Shown here: positions 46,597 to 55,311 of the stretch, piece after piece | How the letters are laid out: every line of letters begins with the position of its first letter | How positions within the stretch are numbered: position 1 is the first letter of the stretch | NCBI RefSeq assembly: GCF_002949795.1 | Contig: NZ_CP026692.1 | Location: forward strand, 5,564,545 to 5,628,544 | Direction of reading: 5' to 3' | Source of the DNA: Nostoc sp. 'Lobaria pulmonaria (5183) cyanobiont' | Lineage (GTDB): Bacteria > Cyanobacteriota > Cyanobacteriia > Cyanobacteriales > Nostocaceae | Length of the DNA: 64,000 nt | Position numbers and translations under genes: made by a program | Notes under the pieces: model-generated | What the model was told of the DNA's origin: nothing | What the model saw: only the letters and a program-made list of their open reading frames with translations | The model's database searches: none

Positions 46597-46914
46597 ACAA
46601 AGACAGATTACAAACCAATGTTATCTCACATAGTGAGATAACATTACTGCCAATCTTGTATCCCCTCAATATTTCAGGGTAAACATTTGCTGTGGGAATG
46701 CTTTGTTGGGGCTTTGTCGTTTTTTCTCTGACAAGGTGCGCGATCGCGCGGTTGAGTTAGTGTACCTCACTTAGGAACGTGAATTAAATAAAATGCAAAA
46801 CTTAATCTTGTATCTAGCTTCCCTCTCCTTTATAAGGAGAGGGATTGAGGGTGAGGTAAGCCAAGGACATAAATTGATATGTTATTTAATTCTTATTCCT
46901 TAAATACATTGAGT
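46597..46914. other. Intergenic region with palindromic element copy
   Basis: 318 bp. CCCTCTCCTT (46821-46830) and AAGGAGAGGG (46834-46843) form a perfect stem with TAT loop and continue as ATTGAGGGTGAGGTAA, the same family as 18301-18366. The short direct pair TATCTCACATAGTGAGATAA at 46621-46640 is an exact 6-bp stem (ATCTCA / TGAGAT) near the STAND gene start and might be an operator. Confidence 0.65.
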
Positions 46915-48267
46915 CTACTTTCTTTGTGCAACTGGCTGCACGCGCAAACCCTCTGTCTCATCAACCGTAGGAGTGGCAATCAACGATTCATTTCCTGTCA
47001 GACCTGATGTAATTTCTACTTCAGTACCATAATCTCGCCCAACGGCAACTTTTTGATAATGCACTGTATGATCTTTGGTTACAGTTGCTACCTGCGTACC
47101 TCCGCCATTAACGACTAAGGCACTATCTGGCACGATAAAAGGAGGATTAGTGCGGTTAATCGCAAATCTGACATTGGCATACATCCCAGGTCGCAGCGTC
47201 GCGTCTAAATTCTGCACTTCTAATTGTGTCAGTAAAGTGCGAGTAGTTGGGTCTATAGCGTTGCTAGTACGTATTACTTTACCCGTAAACACTCGTTGGG
47301 GTAACTCTCTGACTGTAATTTGTGCTGTTTGTCCAGTTTGAAGTGACTGTGATAAACTCTGGGGAACACTCACATTTACGTTTAGATTATCATAAGCAGC
47401 AATAGTATAAAGGCTGGTATTGCTAGTGTTGGTGTTGCTGGTACTGTTACTGGTGTTGCCATTACCTGCTGAAATTAAAACACCTGTATTGACATTACGT
47501 GCAGTAATCACTCCTGCAAAAGGAGCAGTGACTTTCTTATAAGACTGCAAAACAGTATTACGCTGGAAGTTTGCTTGAATGGCGTAGGCGTTAGCTTGTG
47601 CTGCTTTGACGTTAGCAGAGTCAGAATTGATAGTATTTTTTGCTGCCTCAACGTTGGCAAGATTAGCCTGATATGTGGCATATCTTGTATCTGCATCTTG
47701 TTGAGGCACTGCACCTTGCTTGACAAGAACACTCCAGCGCTGCCAACTCTGACGTGCGATCAATAGATTAGCCTGGGCTTGCTTCAAATCAGAAACGCTT
47801 TTAGCTAAACTAGCACGAGTTTGAGATACATTGGCTTGTGCTTGTGCTACCTCTGCCTTCGCTTGCAAAACTTGCTGATCTATGTCTGGTGAATCAATTT
47901 CTGCTAACAACTGACCGGCTTGGACGCGATCGCCAATATCTGCGTACCACCGCTTTAAATACCCAGTACTGCGAGCGTAGATAGTCGTTTGATTCAGGGC
48001 TACAACACTGCCAGGTAGTTCCAATTTGGTAGCACCAGTAGCGCGACGGGGAGTGATTACGTTGATCGAGGGTAGGGTGCTTGCTTCTTTGACTGCTGCT
48101 TGTAATTCTGACTTTTGGCTTAATCGGGGTAGAATGCCTATGGCCAGTAAGCCACCAAAAAAAACAGCACCAATTACAGCCCAACCAATTGCACCGATAC
48201 CGCGCCTGTGTTTTTTAGAAGTCGTTTGTTGTTCAGAATCAGGAGATGGACGATGCTGAGAATCCAT
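46915..48267 (-). CDS. RND efflux periplasmic adaptor protein
   Basis: 450-residue membrane-fusion protein that bridges the inner-membrane RND pump to an outer-membrane channel. One membrane helix at about residues 26-46 (IGAVFFGGLLAIGILPRL region), a lipoyl half-motif (GYLKRWYADIGDRVQAGQLLAEID), a long Ala/Gln-rich coiled-coil hairpin (about 115-220), the second lipoyl half (VTAPFAGVITARNVNTGVLIS) and beta-barrel domains follow. A Ser/Thr/Asn-rich loop (GNTSNSTSNTNTSNTS) near residue 270 is an unusual low-complexity insert. Third gene of the padR-RND-adaptor group, separated from the pump by array D. Confidence 0.92.
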   Translation of the reverse strand: MDSQHRPSPDSEQQTTSKKHRRGIGAIGWAVIGAVFFGGLLAIGILPRLSQKSELQAAVKEASTLPSINVITPRRATGATKLELPGSVVALNQTTIYARSTGYLKRWYADIGDRVQAGQLLAEIDSPDIDQQVLQAKAEVAQAQANVSQTRASLAKSVSDLKQAQANLLIARQSWQRWSVLVKQGAVPQQDADTRYATYQANLANVEAAKNTINSDSANVKAAQANAYAIQANFQRNTVLQSYKKVTAPFAGVITARNVNTGVLISAGNGNTSNSTSNTNTSNTSLYTIAAYDNLNVNVSVPQSLSQSLQTGQTAQITVRELPQRVFTGKVIRTSNAIDPTTRTLLTQLEVQNLDATLRPGMYANVRFAINRTNPPFIVPDSALVVNGGGTQVATVTKDHTVHYQKVAVGRDYGTEVEITSGLTGNESLIATPTVDETEGLRVQPVAQRK

Positions 48268-48421
48268 AGGTAAACTGTCCTGTATTATCTAAGAAAGCAG
48301 AAATTTAGCAGCTAGAGTCATTACCATTATTAAACTTCTTGCAAAAGTAGGATAAGGGGTAAGAGGTAAAGAGGAAAGCGGCTCAGAAAAAAGCCTTTCC
48401 CTTTGACCTTTTCCCTTTCCC

Positions 48422-48678
48422 CTACGGTGTACACACAAGTTTTTGACCTGCACTTTAATTGCATCGACTTGCACTTTAATTGCATCGACTTGCACTTTAA
48501 TTGCATTGACCTGCACCTTAATTGCATCGACTTGCACTTTAATTGCATCGACCTACACTTTAATTGCATTGACCTACACTTTAATTGCATCGACCTGCAC
48601 CTTAATTGCATTGACTTGCAAAAATTAATCTACCCTACGTTACGTAGTAACTTTAAGAGATTTATGTGTACACCGTAG
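48422..48678. repeat. 21-bp array D bounded by 14-bp inverted repeats
   Basis: About eight copies of TGCACTTTAATTGCATCGAC-T (48446-48620), with CATCGACT/CATTGACC and CACTTT/CACCTT variation. On both sides lie exact inverted copies of CTACGGTGTACACA (48422-48435 and 48665-48678), so the 257-bp unit has element-like ends. It lies between the RND pump gene and its adaptor gene within one transcription unit. Confidence 0.9.
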
Positions 48679-48688
48679 CTCTTATATG

Positions 48689-51600
48689 CTATGACTTGCC
48701 TTGAGATGATGACAACGAATATGCTGTCTGCGAATCTGAGAAATTTAAATCATCATCATCCTGATCGATAGGACGAGGTTGTTGACGCCGTAACATGCTA
48801 TATACCACAGGTACAAAGATCAGAGTAGCAACTGTTGCAGCTGACAAGCCACCAATTACAGCGCGACCCAAGGGTGCATTCTGTTCACCACCTTCACCAA
48901 GACCAAGAGACATTGGCACCATGCCGATGAGCATGGCTAAGGCAGTCATCAACACAGGACGCAACCTTGTATAGCCTGCCGCGAGAGCTGCTTTATAGGC
49001 ATTTTCCCCTTCCTGACGCTGGTCATTAGCAAAAGTGATCATTAAAATACTGTTGGATGTCGCCACACCGATACTCATAATTGCACCCATTAACGAAGGA
49101 ACGCTGAAAGTGGTGCGGGTGACAAACAGCATCCAAACGATCCCTGCTAAAGCACTTGGCAGCGCCATCATAATAATCAGGGGATCGAGCCAAGATTGGA
49201 AGTTCACCACCATTAAGCAGTAAACCAACACAATTGCAAACACAAGTCCTAAACCAAGTCCCAGAAAGGAAGAGTTCATCGTTTGCACTTGCCCACGGAC
49301 ATTAATCTGACTTCCCTTAGGCAATTTTTTCTGATAATCAGCGATGATTCGATTTACATCGCTGGCAACTCCCCCAAGGTCACGGCCAGAGGAGTTAGCG
49401 TAGATATCGAAAACTGGCTGAATGTTGTAATGATTCACAACTTGCATCACTGTGTCGCGTTTGACACTAGCCAAATTACCCAAAAGTTGAGGTGCAGTTT
49501 GACCGTTGCCAACTGGCGTATTTTTTAGGCTGTCAATAGAGTCAAGTTTGTACTGAGGAACTTGTACAGCAAGGGTGTAACTCACGCCTTTTTTGGGATC
49601 TAGCCACTGGTTAATTGCAGCTTGACCGCTTGAACTTAAGGAAGTAAGAACGCTATTGGCAACATCACGCTGGGTCATACCCAGTTGTTGAGCCTCGGTG
49701 CGATCTACATCAAGACGTAATTTGGGAGCATCGACAACTTGCTGAAGATGTACATCTACAGCCCCAGGAATGCGCGTCATCCGAGCGGCGATTTGTTGGG
49801 CAATTTCAAAGTTGCCCTTTGAGTTTTTCAGAGGGCCAGATATTTGCACGTCAACAGCAGCAGGCAAACCGAAATTAAGAATTTGAGTTACGATATCAGC
49901 CGGCTCAAAAAAGAAAGTGTAGCTGGGAAATGTCGCTTTCAATTTCTGGCGGAGTTCCTTGACGTAAGAAAAAGTTGCACCAGATTCTTTTAAAGACACA
50001 AGAATATCAGCATCAGCCGATCCAATTGTGGCACCGTTGTAGCCATAAGTAAGGTTAATGCCACTGGTGGGTAAGCCGATGTTATCCAGAATTAGAGAGA
50101 GATTCTCTTTCGGTACAGTCTGGCGGATAACGCCTTCGACTTGGCTGACAATTCTTTCTGTCTCTTCCAAACGAGTCCCAGGTAAGGCTCGAACATGAAG
50201 GCTAAACTGACCACCATCGACTTCAGGGAAAAAGTCTTGACCGACGAATGGCAACAAAACTCCTGCACTGACGATAAAAGCACCAAATAACACAAAGACT
50301 ATGCGGCGGTGATTTAATGCTGAGGTCAGGAGATTATAGTACCAACTGCGAAGTTTCTCAAATTGCCGGTTAAACTTTTCGTGTAGCCGCCATATCCAAT
50401 CTTTCTTCACAGATTTGGCAGTTGTCGTTGTTGCTTCTGACTTTTGGTGGTGGTTGTCGTGACCATTATTGTTTTGGACTGGCGAATCAGTATGGTGGTC
50501 GCGATTATCATGGATTTCGACTAGTGAAGAATGGCTGTGGTGATTGTCGCGACCATTATTGTTTTGGACTGGCGAATCACTATGGTGGTTGTCGCGACCA
50601 TTATTGTTTTGAACTGGCGAATCAGTATGGTGGTTGTCGCTATGACCATTATGATCCTCGCTTTCTCTATGCCAGTCTACTTCAGCTGGTAAAAGATAGC
50701 TTGCCATTGTCGGGACTACAGTCCGAGATAGCACATAGGAAGCAAGCATCCCAAATACTACCGCCATCGCTAGGGGGACAAATAGGTACTTTGCCACTCC
50801 ACTGAGAAACACGACCGGCACAAAGACAATACAAATACATAATGTTGCTACAAGTGCTGGAGTGGCGATTTGCTGCGCCCCATCTAAGATTGCTCGCTTG
50901 ATGGGTTTACCTTGTCCGAGATTTCGGTGGATATTTTCAATTTCTACTGTGGCATCATCTACAAGAATACCAACAGCTAAGGACAAACCACCTAAGGTCA
51001 TGATATTGAAAGTTTGTCCCAAACGACTCATCACAATAATTGAAACTAGCATCGACAGAGGAATCGATATGGCTACAATTACCGTGCTGCGCCAACTTCC
51101 CAGGAAAATCAAAATCATCACCGCAGTCAGACAGGCTGCAATCAATCCTTCTTTGAGAACACCTTCAATCGAAGCTTTCACAAATATAGATTGATCGAAC
51201 AAAAACGCTAAATTCAGTTCTGGGGGTAAGGTGGATTGGATGCGAGGCAAAGTTTTTTTAACCCGCTCGATCACATCAATCGTTGAGGCATTGCCACTCT
51301 TCAAAATACTAAGTAAGCTCGATCGCCTGCCATTCTGACGTACAATGTTCGATTGCACGCCAAAGCCATCTCTTACCTGGGCGACATCACGAATGGAAAT
51401 GACAGTACCATTAATTTGCTTAATCGGCAAATCGTTGAGGGCTTCCACCACACTTGGACTATTGTTGATTTGTACGGCGAAGTTGCGATCGCCTATTTTC
51501 ATATCGCCTGCGGGCAAAACCAGGTTTTGGGCACTGACAGCATTAGTCACGTCTTGAGCAGAAACGCCATTAGCCAACATCGCTTGGGGATCGATATCAA

Positions 51601-52159
51601 CCATAATTTGCCGAGGTTTACCACCATAAGGCAGAGGTATACTCGCTCCTTGCACTGTTGCTAATTGGGTGCGGACGAAGTTGGTAGCATAGTCGAAAAG
51701 TGCTTCTTCCGGTAAGCTTTTGCTACTGACACTCATCTGGATAATCGGCACCGAAGAAGCGTTGTATTGAATAATGAATGGCGGTGTGATCCCAGGTGGC
51801 AAAGGGCGAAGAATTGTTTGGCTGACAGAGGTAATTTGAGCAACTGCTGAGGCGATATTGGCGTTAGGTTGGAAGAAAACTTTGACAACGCTAACACCAC
51901 TTAAAGATTGAGACTCAATGTGTTCGATGTCACCAACGGTTGTTGTCATAGCACGTTCGCTAATGGTGACGATTCGCTGTGCCATTTCCTCTGATGTGGT
52001 ACCAGTGTAAGTCCAAACTACGCTGACAACCGGAATGTTAATTGCGGGAAAAATGTCAACTGGTGTACTAAATATCGTGACTGCACCCAGGATCGCAATC
52101 ATCAAAGCAGCGATCGCGAATGTATACGGAAGACGTAAAGCAATTTTGACGATCCACAT
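48689..52159 (-). CDS. RND-family efflux pump permease
   Basis: 1156-residue inner-membrane proton/substrate antiporter of the AcrB/HAE type with twelve predicted membrane helices. TM4 has the proton-relay pair GILVDDATVEIENIHRN. In TM10 the usual Lys of AcrB is replaced (GVATSNSILMITFAND), as in several related pumps. Between TM6 and TM7, on the cytoplasmic side, lies an unusual insert of about 80 residues (roughly 492-575) made of imperfect 15-residue units of the type DSPVQNNNGRDNHHS, very rich in His, Asp and Asn. Such loops can bind metals, but a metal substrate is only a guess. Second gene of the operon, 16 bp after padR. Confidence 0.92.
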   Translation of the reverse strand: MWIVKIALRLPYTFAIAALMIAILGAVTIFSTPVDIFPAINIPVVSVVWTYTGTTSEEMAQRIVTISERAMTTTVGDIEHIESQSLSGVSVVKVFFQPNANIASAVAQITSVSQTILRPLPPGITPPFIIQYNASSVPIIQMSVSSKSLPEEALFDYATNFVRTQLATVQGASIPLPYGGKPRQIMVDIDPQAMLANGVSAQDVTNAVSAQNLVLPAGDMKIGDRNFAVQINNSPSVVEALNDLPIKQINGTVISIRDVAQVRDGFGVQSNIVRQNGRRSSLLSILKSGNASTIDVIERVKKTLPRIQSTLPPELNLAFLFDQSIFVKASIEGVLKEGLIAACLTAVMILIFLGSWRSTVIVAISIPLSMLVSIIVMSRLGQTFNIMTLGGLSLAVGILVDDATVEIENIHRNLGQGKPIKRAILDGAQQIATPALVATLCICIVFVPVVFLSGVAKYLFVPLAMAVVFGMLASYVLSRTVVPTMASYLLPAEVDWHRESEDHNGHSDNHHTDSPVQNNNGRDNHHSDSPVQNNNGRDNHHSHSSLVEIHDNRDHHTDSPVQNNNGHDNHHQKSEATTTTAKSVKKDWIWRLHEKFNRQFEKLRSWYYNLLTSALNHRRIVFVLFGAFIVSAGVLLPFVGQDFFPEVDGGQFSLHVRALPGTRLEETERIVSQVEGVIRQTVPKENLSLILDNIGLPTSGINLTYGYNGATIGSADADILVSLKESGATFSYVKELRQKLKATFPSYTFFFEPADIVTQILNFGLPAAVDVQISGPLKNSKGNFEIAQQIAARMTRIPGAVDVHLQQVVDAPKLRLDVDRTEAQQLGMTQRDVANSVLTSLSSSGQAAINQWLDPKKGVSYTLAVQVPQYKLDSIDSLKNTPVGNGQTAPQLLGNLASVKRDTVMQVVNHYNIQPVFDIYANSSGRDLGGVASDVNRIIADYQKKLPKGSQINVRGQVQTMNSSFLGLGLGLVFAIVLVYCLMVVNFQSWLDPLIIMMALPSALAGIVWMLFVTRTTFSVPSLMGAIMSIGVATSNSILMITFANDQRQEGENAYKAALAAGYTRLRPVLMTALAMLIGMVPMSLGLGEGGEQNAPLGRAVIGGLSAATVATLIFVPVVYSMLRRQQPRPIDQDDDDLNFSDSQTAYSLSSSQGKS

Positions 52160-52175
52160 AGTTAATTAGGATACT

Positions 52176-52733
52176 TCAAAAGTTTTTTCTGTTAAAGCTG
52201 ACTGAGGTTGACGTTTGAGCTAATTGAAGTTGTTCTGTTTGGAGTTGCTCAATTAGCCACTCAATTTCTGATTTGATCACTTCAACTGCGCGCTTTTGCA
52301 CTTTTGCTTGATATAAATCATCAGTAACTTCAAGTGCTTTTTTCTCTGCAAGGCGTAACTGACATAACATCAATCGATGTTCAATTAACTGGACTCGTTC
52401 TTCGGGTAATAAATGACTAAAGAAAAAAAATTTGATGAAGAATCGCGATCGCATATTCACCCAGCTTTCATGAGGATATGCCAGCATCTCTTGATACCAA
52501 GTGGTTTTGCCGAGGGGTGTAATCTCATATACCTTTCCACACTGTCCACCTTCTTCTCCTTGTTCTGCACATAGGATCGCTTCACCTTGTTCTTCCATGC
52601 GCTTCAAAAGAGGATAAATCGCACCATAGTTGACACAAATACTGCAACTCATAAACATCTCTAGTTGCTGCTTGAGCCGATAACCATTTAATGGCTCTCG
52701 CTGTAATAAACCTAATACTGCCAACTTCAGCAT
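52176..52733 (-). CDS. PadR-family regulator of the RND operon
   Basis: 185 residues: PadR winged helix at about 1-90 (LKLAVLGLLQREPLNGYRL, NYGAIYPLLKRMEEQGEAI, VYEITPLGKTTWYQEML) and a helical C-terminal dimerisation domain. Position as the first gene of the padR-pump-adaptor unit and the palindrome upstream suggest that it represses its own operon and is released by a pump substrate. Three Cys residues lie near 30-34 and 54 (SCSICVNYG), plus others, which might allow redox or metal sensing; this is speculative. Confidence 0.88.
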   Translation of the reverse strand: MLKLAVLGLLQREPLNGYRLKQQLEMFMSCSICVNYGAIYPLLKRMEEQGEAILCAEQGEEGGQCGKVYEITPLGKTTWYQEMLAYPHESWVNMRSRFFIKFFFFSHLLPEERVQLIEHRLMLCQLRLAEKKALEVTDDLYQAKVQKRAVEVIKSEIEWLIEQLQTEQLQLAQTSTSVSFNRKNF

Positions 52734-52748
52734 TCTGATATATCAATC

Positions 52749-52771
52749 TGATATGTTGATTAACCATATCA
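52749..52771 (-). promoter_or_regulatory. Probable PadR operator of the RND operon
   Basis: Inverted repeat TGATATG / CATATCA with a 9-base spacer, 16 bp upstream of the padR start, plus another GATATATCA next to it (52737-52745). Typical place for an autoregulatory PadR site. Confidence 0.6.
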
Positions 52772-52805
52772 AATTGAGCTTTTTTAGCCAAGTACTTAAG
52801 GTTCA

Positions 52806-53749
52806 ATTGTCAGCATTCTCTGTGATACCGCAGGATACTAGCCAGATAAGTTACCTGTGGGCTAGTTAGGGACAAGTGAGACGCTCACCTCACAATAGGT
52901 AGTTGAGTATTTTTTTATTTGAAAGTCCCTTACTGCCAAAAGTGAGGATTCATTTGGAGACTTCAGCCAGATTTGTCGCAATACAGTTCAGTTAAGCCTA
53001 AAAATTATACTAACGTAGGTTGGGGAGCCACTGCGTTGCGGTGAGGGAGTCGCAGTCTTGGCGGTTCCCGTCGATTGCGTTAGCGTTAGCGGTAGCGACG
53101 CAGGAGCGTCACTCCCGAACCCGAAGGGGGGTTCCCCCCGTTGTTCGCGCAGCGTCTCCCCTTGGGAGAAGCAAGTAGCTTTTGAGGAATGAAACCCAAC
53201 ATTATCGAGACTTTGTTGGTAACGCTTACGATCAACCCAAGCGTATTGAGATTTGTAGTATCTTATGCTGTTTAAATAATTTTCTCTACAGTTTACCTTG
53301 ACCTAAGTAACTAAGTTACTTTATAGTGAGTTTAGCAGTAGAAACCACGGTGACTTAGTAAGGTTACGGGTGAATTAAAAAAACTTAGTGAGCAAAAGAT
53401 AAAGGCAAAGGCTGGAACTGCAAATTCTGAAAAAGGCAATTTGTATACAAATTACCTGTAGGAATTTCGAGGGTTCAATGTGCGTAGTATGCCTTCTATG
53501 CGATTACGCGCATTGAGCGCCTGGTTTTTGATATCCAGATTGCCCTGCGAATTCATCAAAGAGCTTAATTTTTCATAATCTGCAAATATCAAGACCAGCT
53601 TTTTTGGTATTCCCACTCCACTCAGGAGTAGGACTGTTGTGTACCTTGATTTAGTGGGAGCAAAGCTGTGGAAATTCGCTGTTTCTTTAGTGTGGTCAGG
53701 GGAGCGCGAACTGCTGCCTAGATTCAACTTTCAAAACAGGAAAAAAACT
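52806..53749. other. Long intergenic region with mosaic repeats
   Basis: About 0.94 kb. A GC-rich mosaic at 53030-53172 combines several dispersed-repeat pieces (CCACTGCGTTGCGGTGAGGG, GCGTTAGCGTTAGCGGTAGC, CCGAAGGGGGGTTCCCCCC, GCGCAGCGTCTCCCCTTGGG). A possible small frame at 53452-53592 is listed separately. AACAGGAAAAAA at 53735-53747 serves the next gene as ribosome binding site. Confidence 0.65.
53452..53592 (-). CDS. Possible small protein or gene remnant
   Basis: 46 codons from a TTG: IFADYEKLSSLMNSQGNLDI followed by KNQALNARNRIEGILRTLN. The balanced, helical composition looks coding, unlike chance frames nearby, but no family was recognised and there is no clear ribosome binding site. 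The frame stays open to an ATG at 53727, though the upstream part looks non-coding. Confidence 0.3.
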   Translation of the reverse strand: MIFADYEKLSSLMNSQGNLDIKNQALNARNRIEGILRTLNPRNSYR

Positions 53750-53989
53750 ATGAAACCCAGTCTAAAAGATAACGATAATCTATTTTTCAGGTGGTTTTGT
53801 ACAGGACTCAAATATTTTCTGCTGGCGCTGCTGGGGCTGGGAATAGCCTTTGTTGTGTCTCACACTTTTGGGGCAAATGCGATAGTTGGGATGCTTTTAT
53901 CCGCAAGTCTATGGTTATGGGTTGCGAGGATAGCGATTTTCCTAGTCTGTCTATTTGCGATCGCCATGATCTATGAGTCTTGGGGTTAA
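53750..53989 (+). CDS. Small two-helix membrane protein
   Basis: 79 residues from the ATG at 53750, which has AGGAAAAAAACT before it; the open frame runs upstream without a good start. Two hydrophobic segments at about 18-40 and 50-72 predict membrane helices; the N-terminus is polar and charged (MKPSLKDNDNLFFRWF). It ends AMIYESWG. Family not recognised. Isolated between repeat-rich DNA and the nuclease gene. Confidence 0.65.
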   Translation: MKPSLKDNDNLFFRWFCTGLKYFLLALLGLGIAFVVSHTFGANAIVGMLLSASLWLWVARIAIFLVCLFAIAMIYESWG

Positions 53990-54134
53990 GACTAAGATTC
54001 ATACTGAGCATAAATAACCTTTAGCTGAGTGAAGGTCAGCTAAAGGCTTCGTAATTTTTCATAAAATACCTGTTTTTTACAGATAGTCTACCAAAGGTGA
54101 GTTGCAGATTATAATTTACTTCTAAAATAGAAGA

Positions 54135-54953
54135 ATGCTGTCAACTCCCACTCAACTATTGCGACTGTCTCAAGGACAACTTAACTTACTAGAAGCTTGT
54201 CCGCGTAAATTTCAACATACCTATCTCGAAAAACTCAATTCCCCCTCAAATCCAGAACAAGAAGAACGGCTAACTTTGGGTAGTCGTTTTCACTTGCTAA
54301 TGCAGCAACGAGAAATGGGTTTGCCAATTGATAGTTTCCTGAAAGCAGATGCTCAACTGCAAAGCTGGATGCTGGGTTTTGCTGATGCAGCGCCAGAAAT
54401 CTTAACGGCTGCATCTGATAATCAAACTTTCCGTGAAAGTGAACACTACCGCACTCTGCAAGTTCAGGATTATTTGCTAACAGTTGTATATGATTTATTG
54501 ATTGCAGATAACCAACAAGCGCAAATTCTCGACTGGAAAACTTATCCTAAACCACCCAATAAACGCAAGTTAGAATCCAACTGGCAAACACGGCTTTATC
54601 TGTATGTGTTGGCAGAAACTAGCGACTATTTGCCAGAAAAGATTTCCATGACTTATTGGTTTGTCCAATCTGAGGGCAAACCGCAAAATATTAAATTTAA
54701 TTACAGTACTGTTCAACACGCACAAACAGGAAAGAAACTTAATCAACTATTAAGTCAGTTAACTAATTGGTTGGAAAATTACCAAAATAACCAGCAGTTT
54801 CCCCAAGTGGTGGAGGGTAGTAAAAACTGTGATTATTGTCAGTTTGCCAAACGGTGCGATGCCTACGGCGGTAAACTACGCATACAAGCGACTGAAGATG
54901 CAGTGAAAGACTCATTGCCAAATTTTGACAGTATTCAAGAAGTCTCACTTTGA
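54135..54953 (+). CDS. PD-(D/E)XK nuclease family protein (Cas4/RecB-like)
   Basis: 272 residues. The nuclease core reads IADNQQAQILDWKTYPKPPN (motif II/III D-x(n)-DWK), with QTRLYLYVLAE as the QxxxY motif. One Cys near the start (ACPRKFQHTYLEKL) and three near the end (NCDYCQFAKRCD) have the layout of the 4Fe-4S cluster of Cas4/AddB-like nucleases. There is no CRISPR array or cas gene nearby, so a DNA-repair role is more likely than spacer acquisition. Monocistronic. Confidence 0.85.
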   Translation: MLSTPTQLLRLSQGQLNLLEACPRKFQHTYLEKLNSPSNPEQEERLTLGSRFHLLMQQREMGLPIDSFLKADAQLQSWMLGFADAAPEILTAASDNQTFRESEHYRTLQVQDYLLTVVYDLLIADNQQAQILDWKTYPKPPNKRKLESNWQTRLYLYVLAETSDYLPEKISMTYWFVQSEGKPQNIKFNYSTVQHAQTGKKLNQLLSQLTNWLENYQNNQQFPQVVEGSKNCDYCQFAKRCDAYGGKLRIQATEDAVKDSLPNFDSIQEVSL

Positions 54954-55311
54954 TTTGATCCGCAGGATTTTGTTGCTAAAACAGATTCCTTATATAGCAA
55001 TCCTAAATGAGTCGTGAAAAATATAGATAAGGAAACGAACCGCCAAGAACGCCTTCTCTACGAGAGGCTGACGCCAACGCGCAGCGTCTCGTTAGAGAAG
55101 GACGCAAAGGGAAGAAAGAACAAAGAGATATATAATTTCACAAATGATTTAGGACTGCTATATCTGTAGAGTCTTGTGGAAAATAAAAAAGTAATGTAAA
55201 GTCCTTTTTTTAACTCGAAAGCATTTTGATTAAAAGAGCTAGATTCGGTAAATGCTCTTTTTTTTTCATTCAACAACATATCTATGTAAATAAATCACGA
55301 TTTATAAATTT
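54954..55311. other. Intergenic region with palindromic mosaic repeat
   Basis: 358 bp. CCTTCTCTACGAGA (55052-55065) and TCTCGTTAGAGAAGG (55087-55101) form a near-perfect hairpin built from the GCAGCGTCTCG mosaic repeat. The 73-codon minus-strand frame across it is likely spurious. Confidence 0.7.

Noticed and set aside
48330..48628. Open frames with repeated heptapeptides across array D on both strands
   Set aside because: Same artefact of the 21-bp repeat; several overlapping frames are equally open.
50422..50805. 127-codon plus-strand frame with GGCRDHYCFGLANQYGG-like repeats
   Set aside because: Antisense of the His-rich repeat in the RND pump gene.
54135..54953. Nuclease as a CRISPR Cas4
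   Set aside because: The Cys layout fits Cas4-like nucleases, but no repeats-spacers or other cas genes are in the window, so only the general family is called.
55058..55279. 73-codon minus-strand frame
   Set aside because: Runs through a mosaic repeat palindrome and an A/T tract; no protein features.
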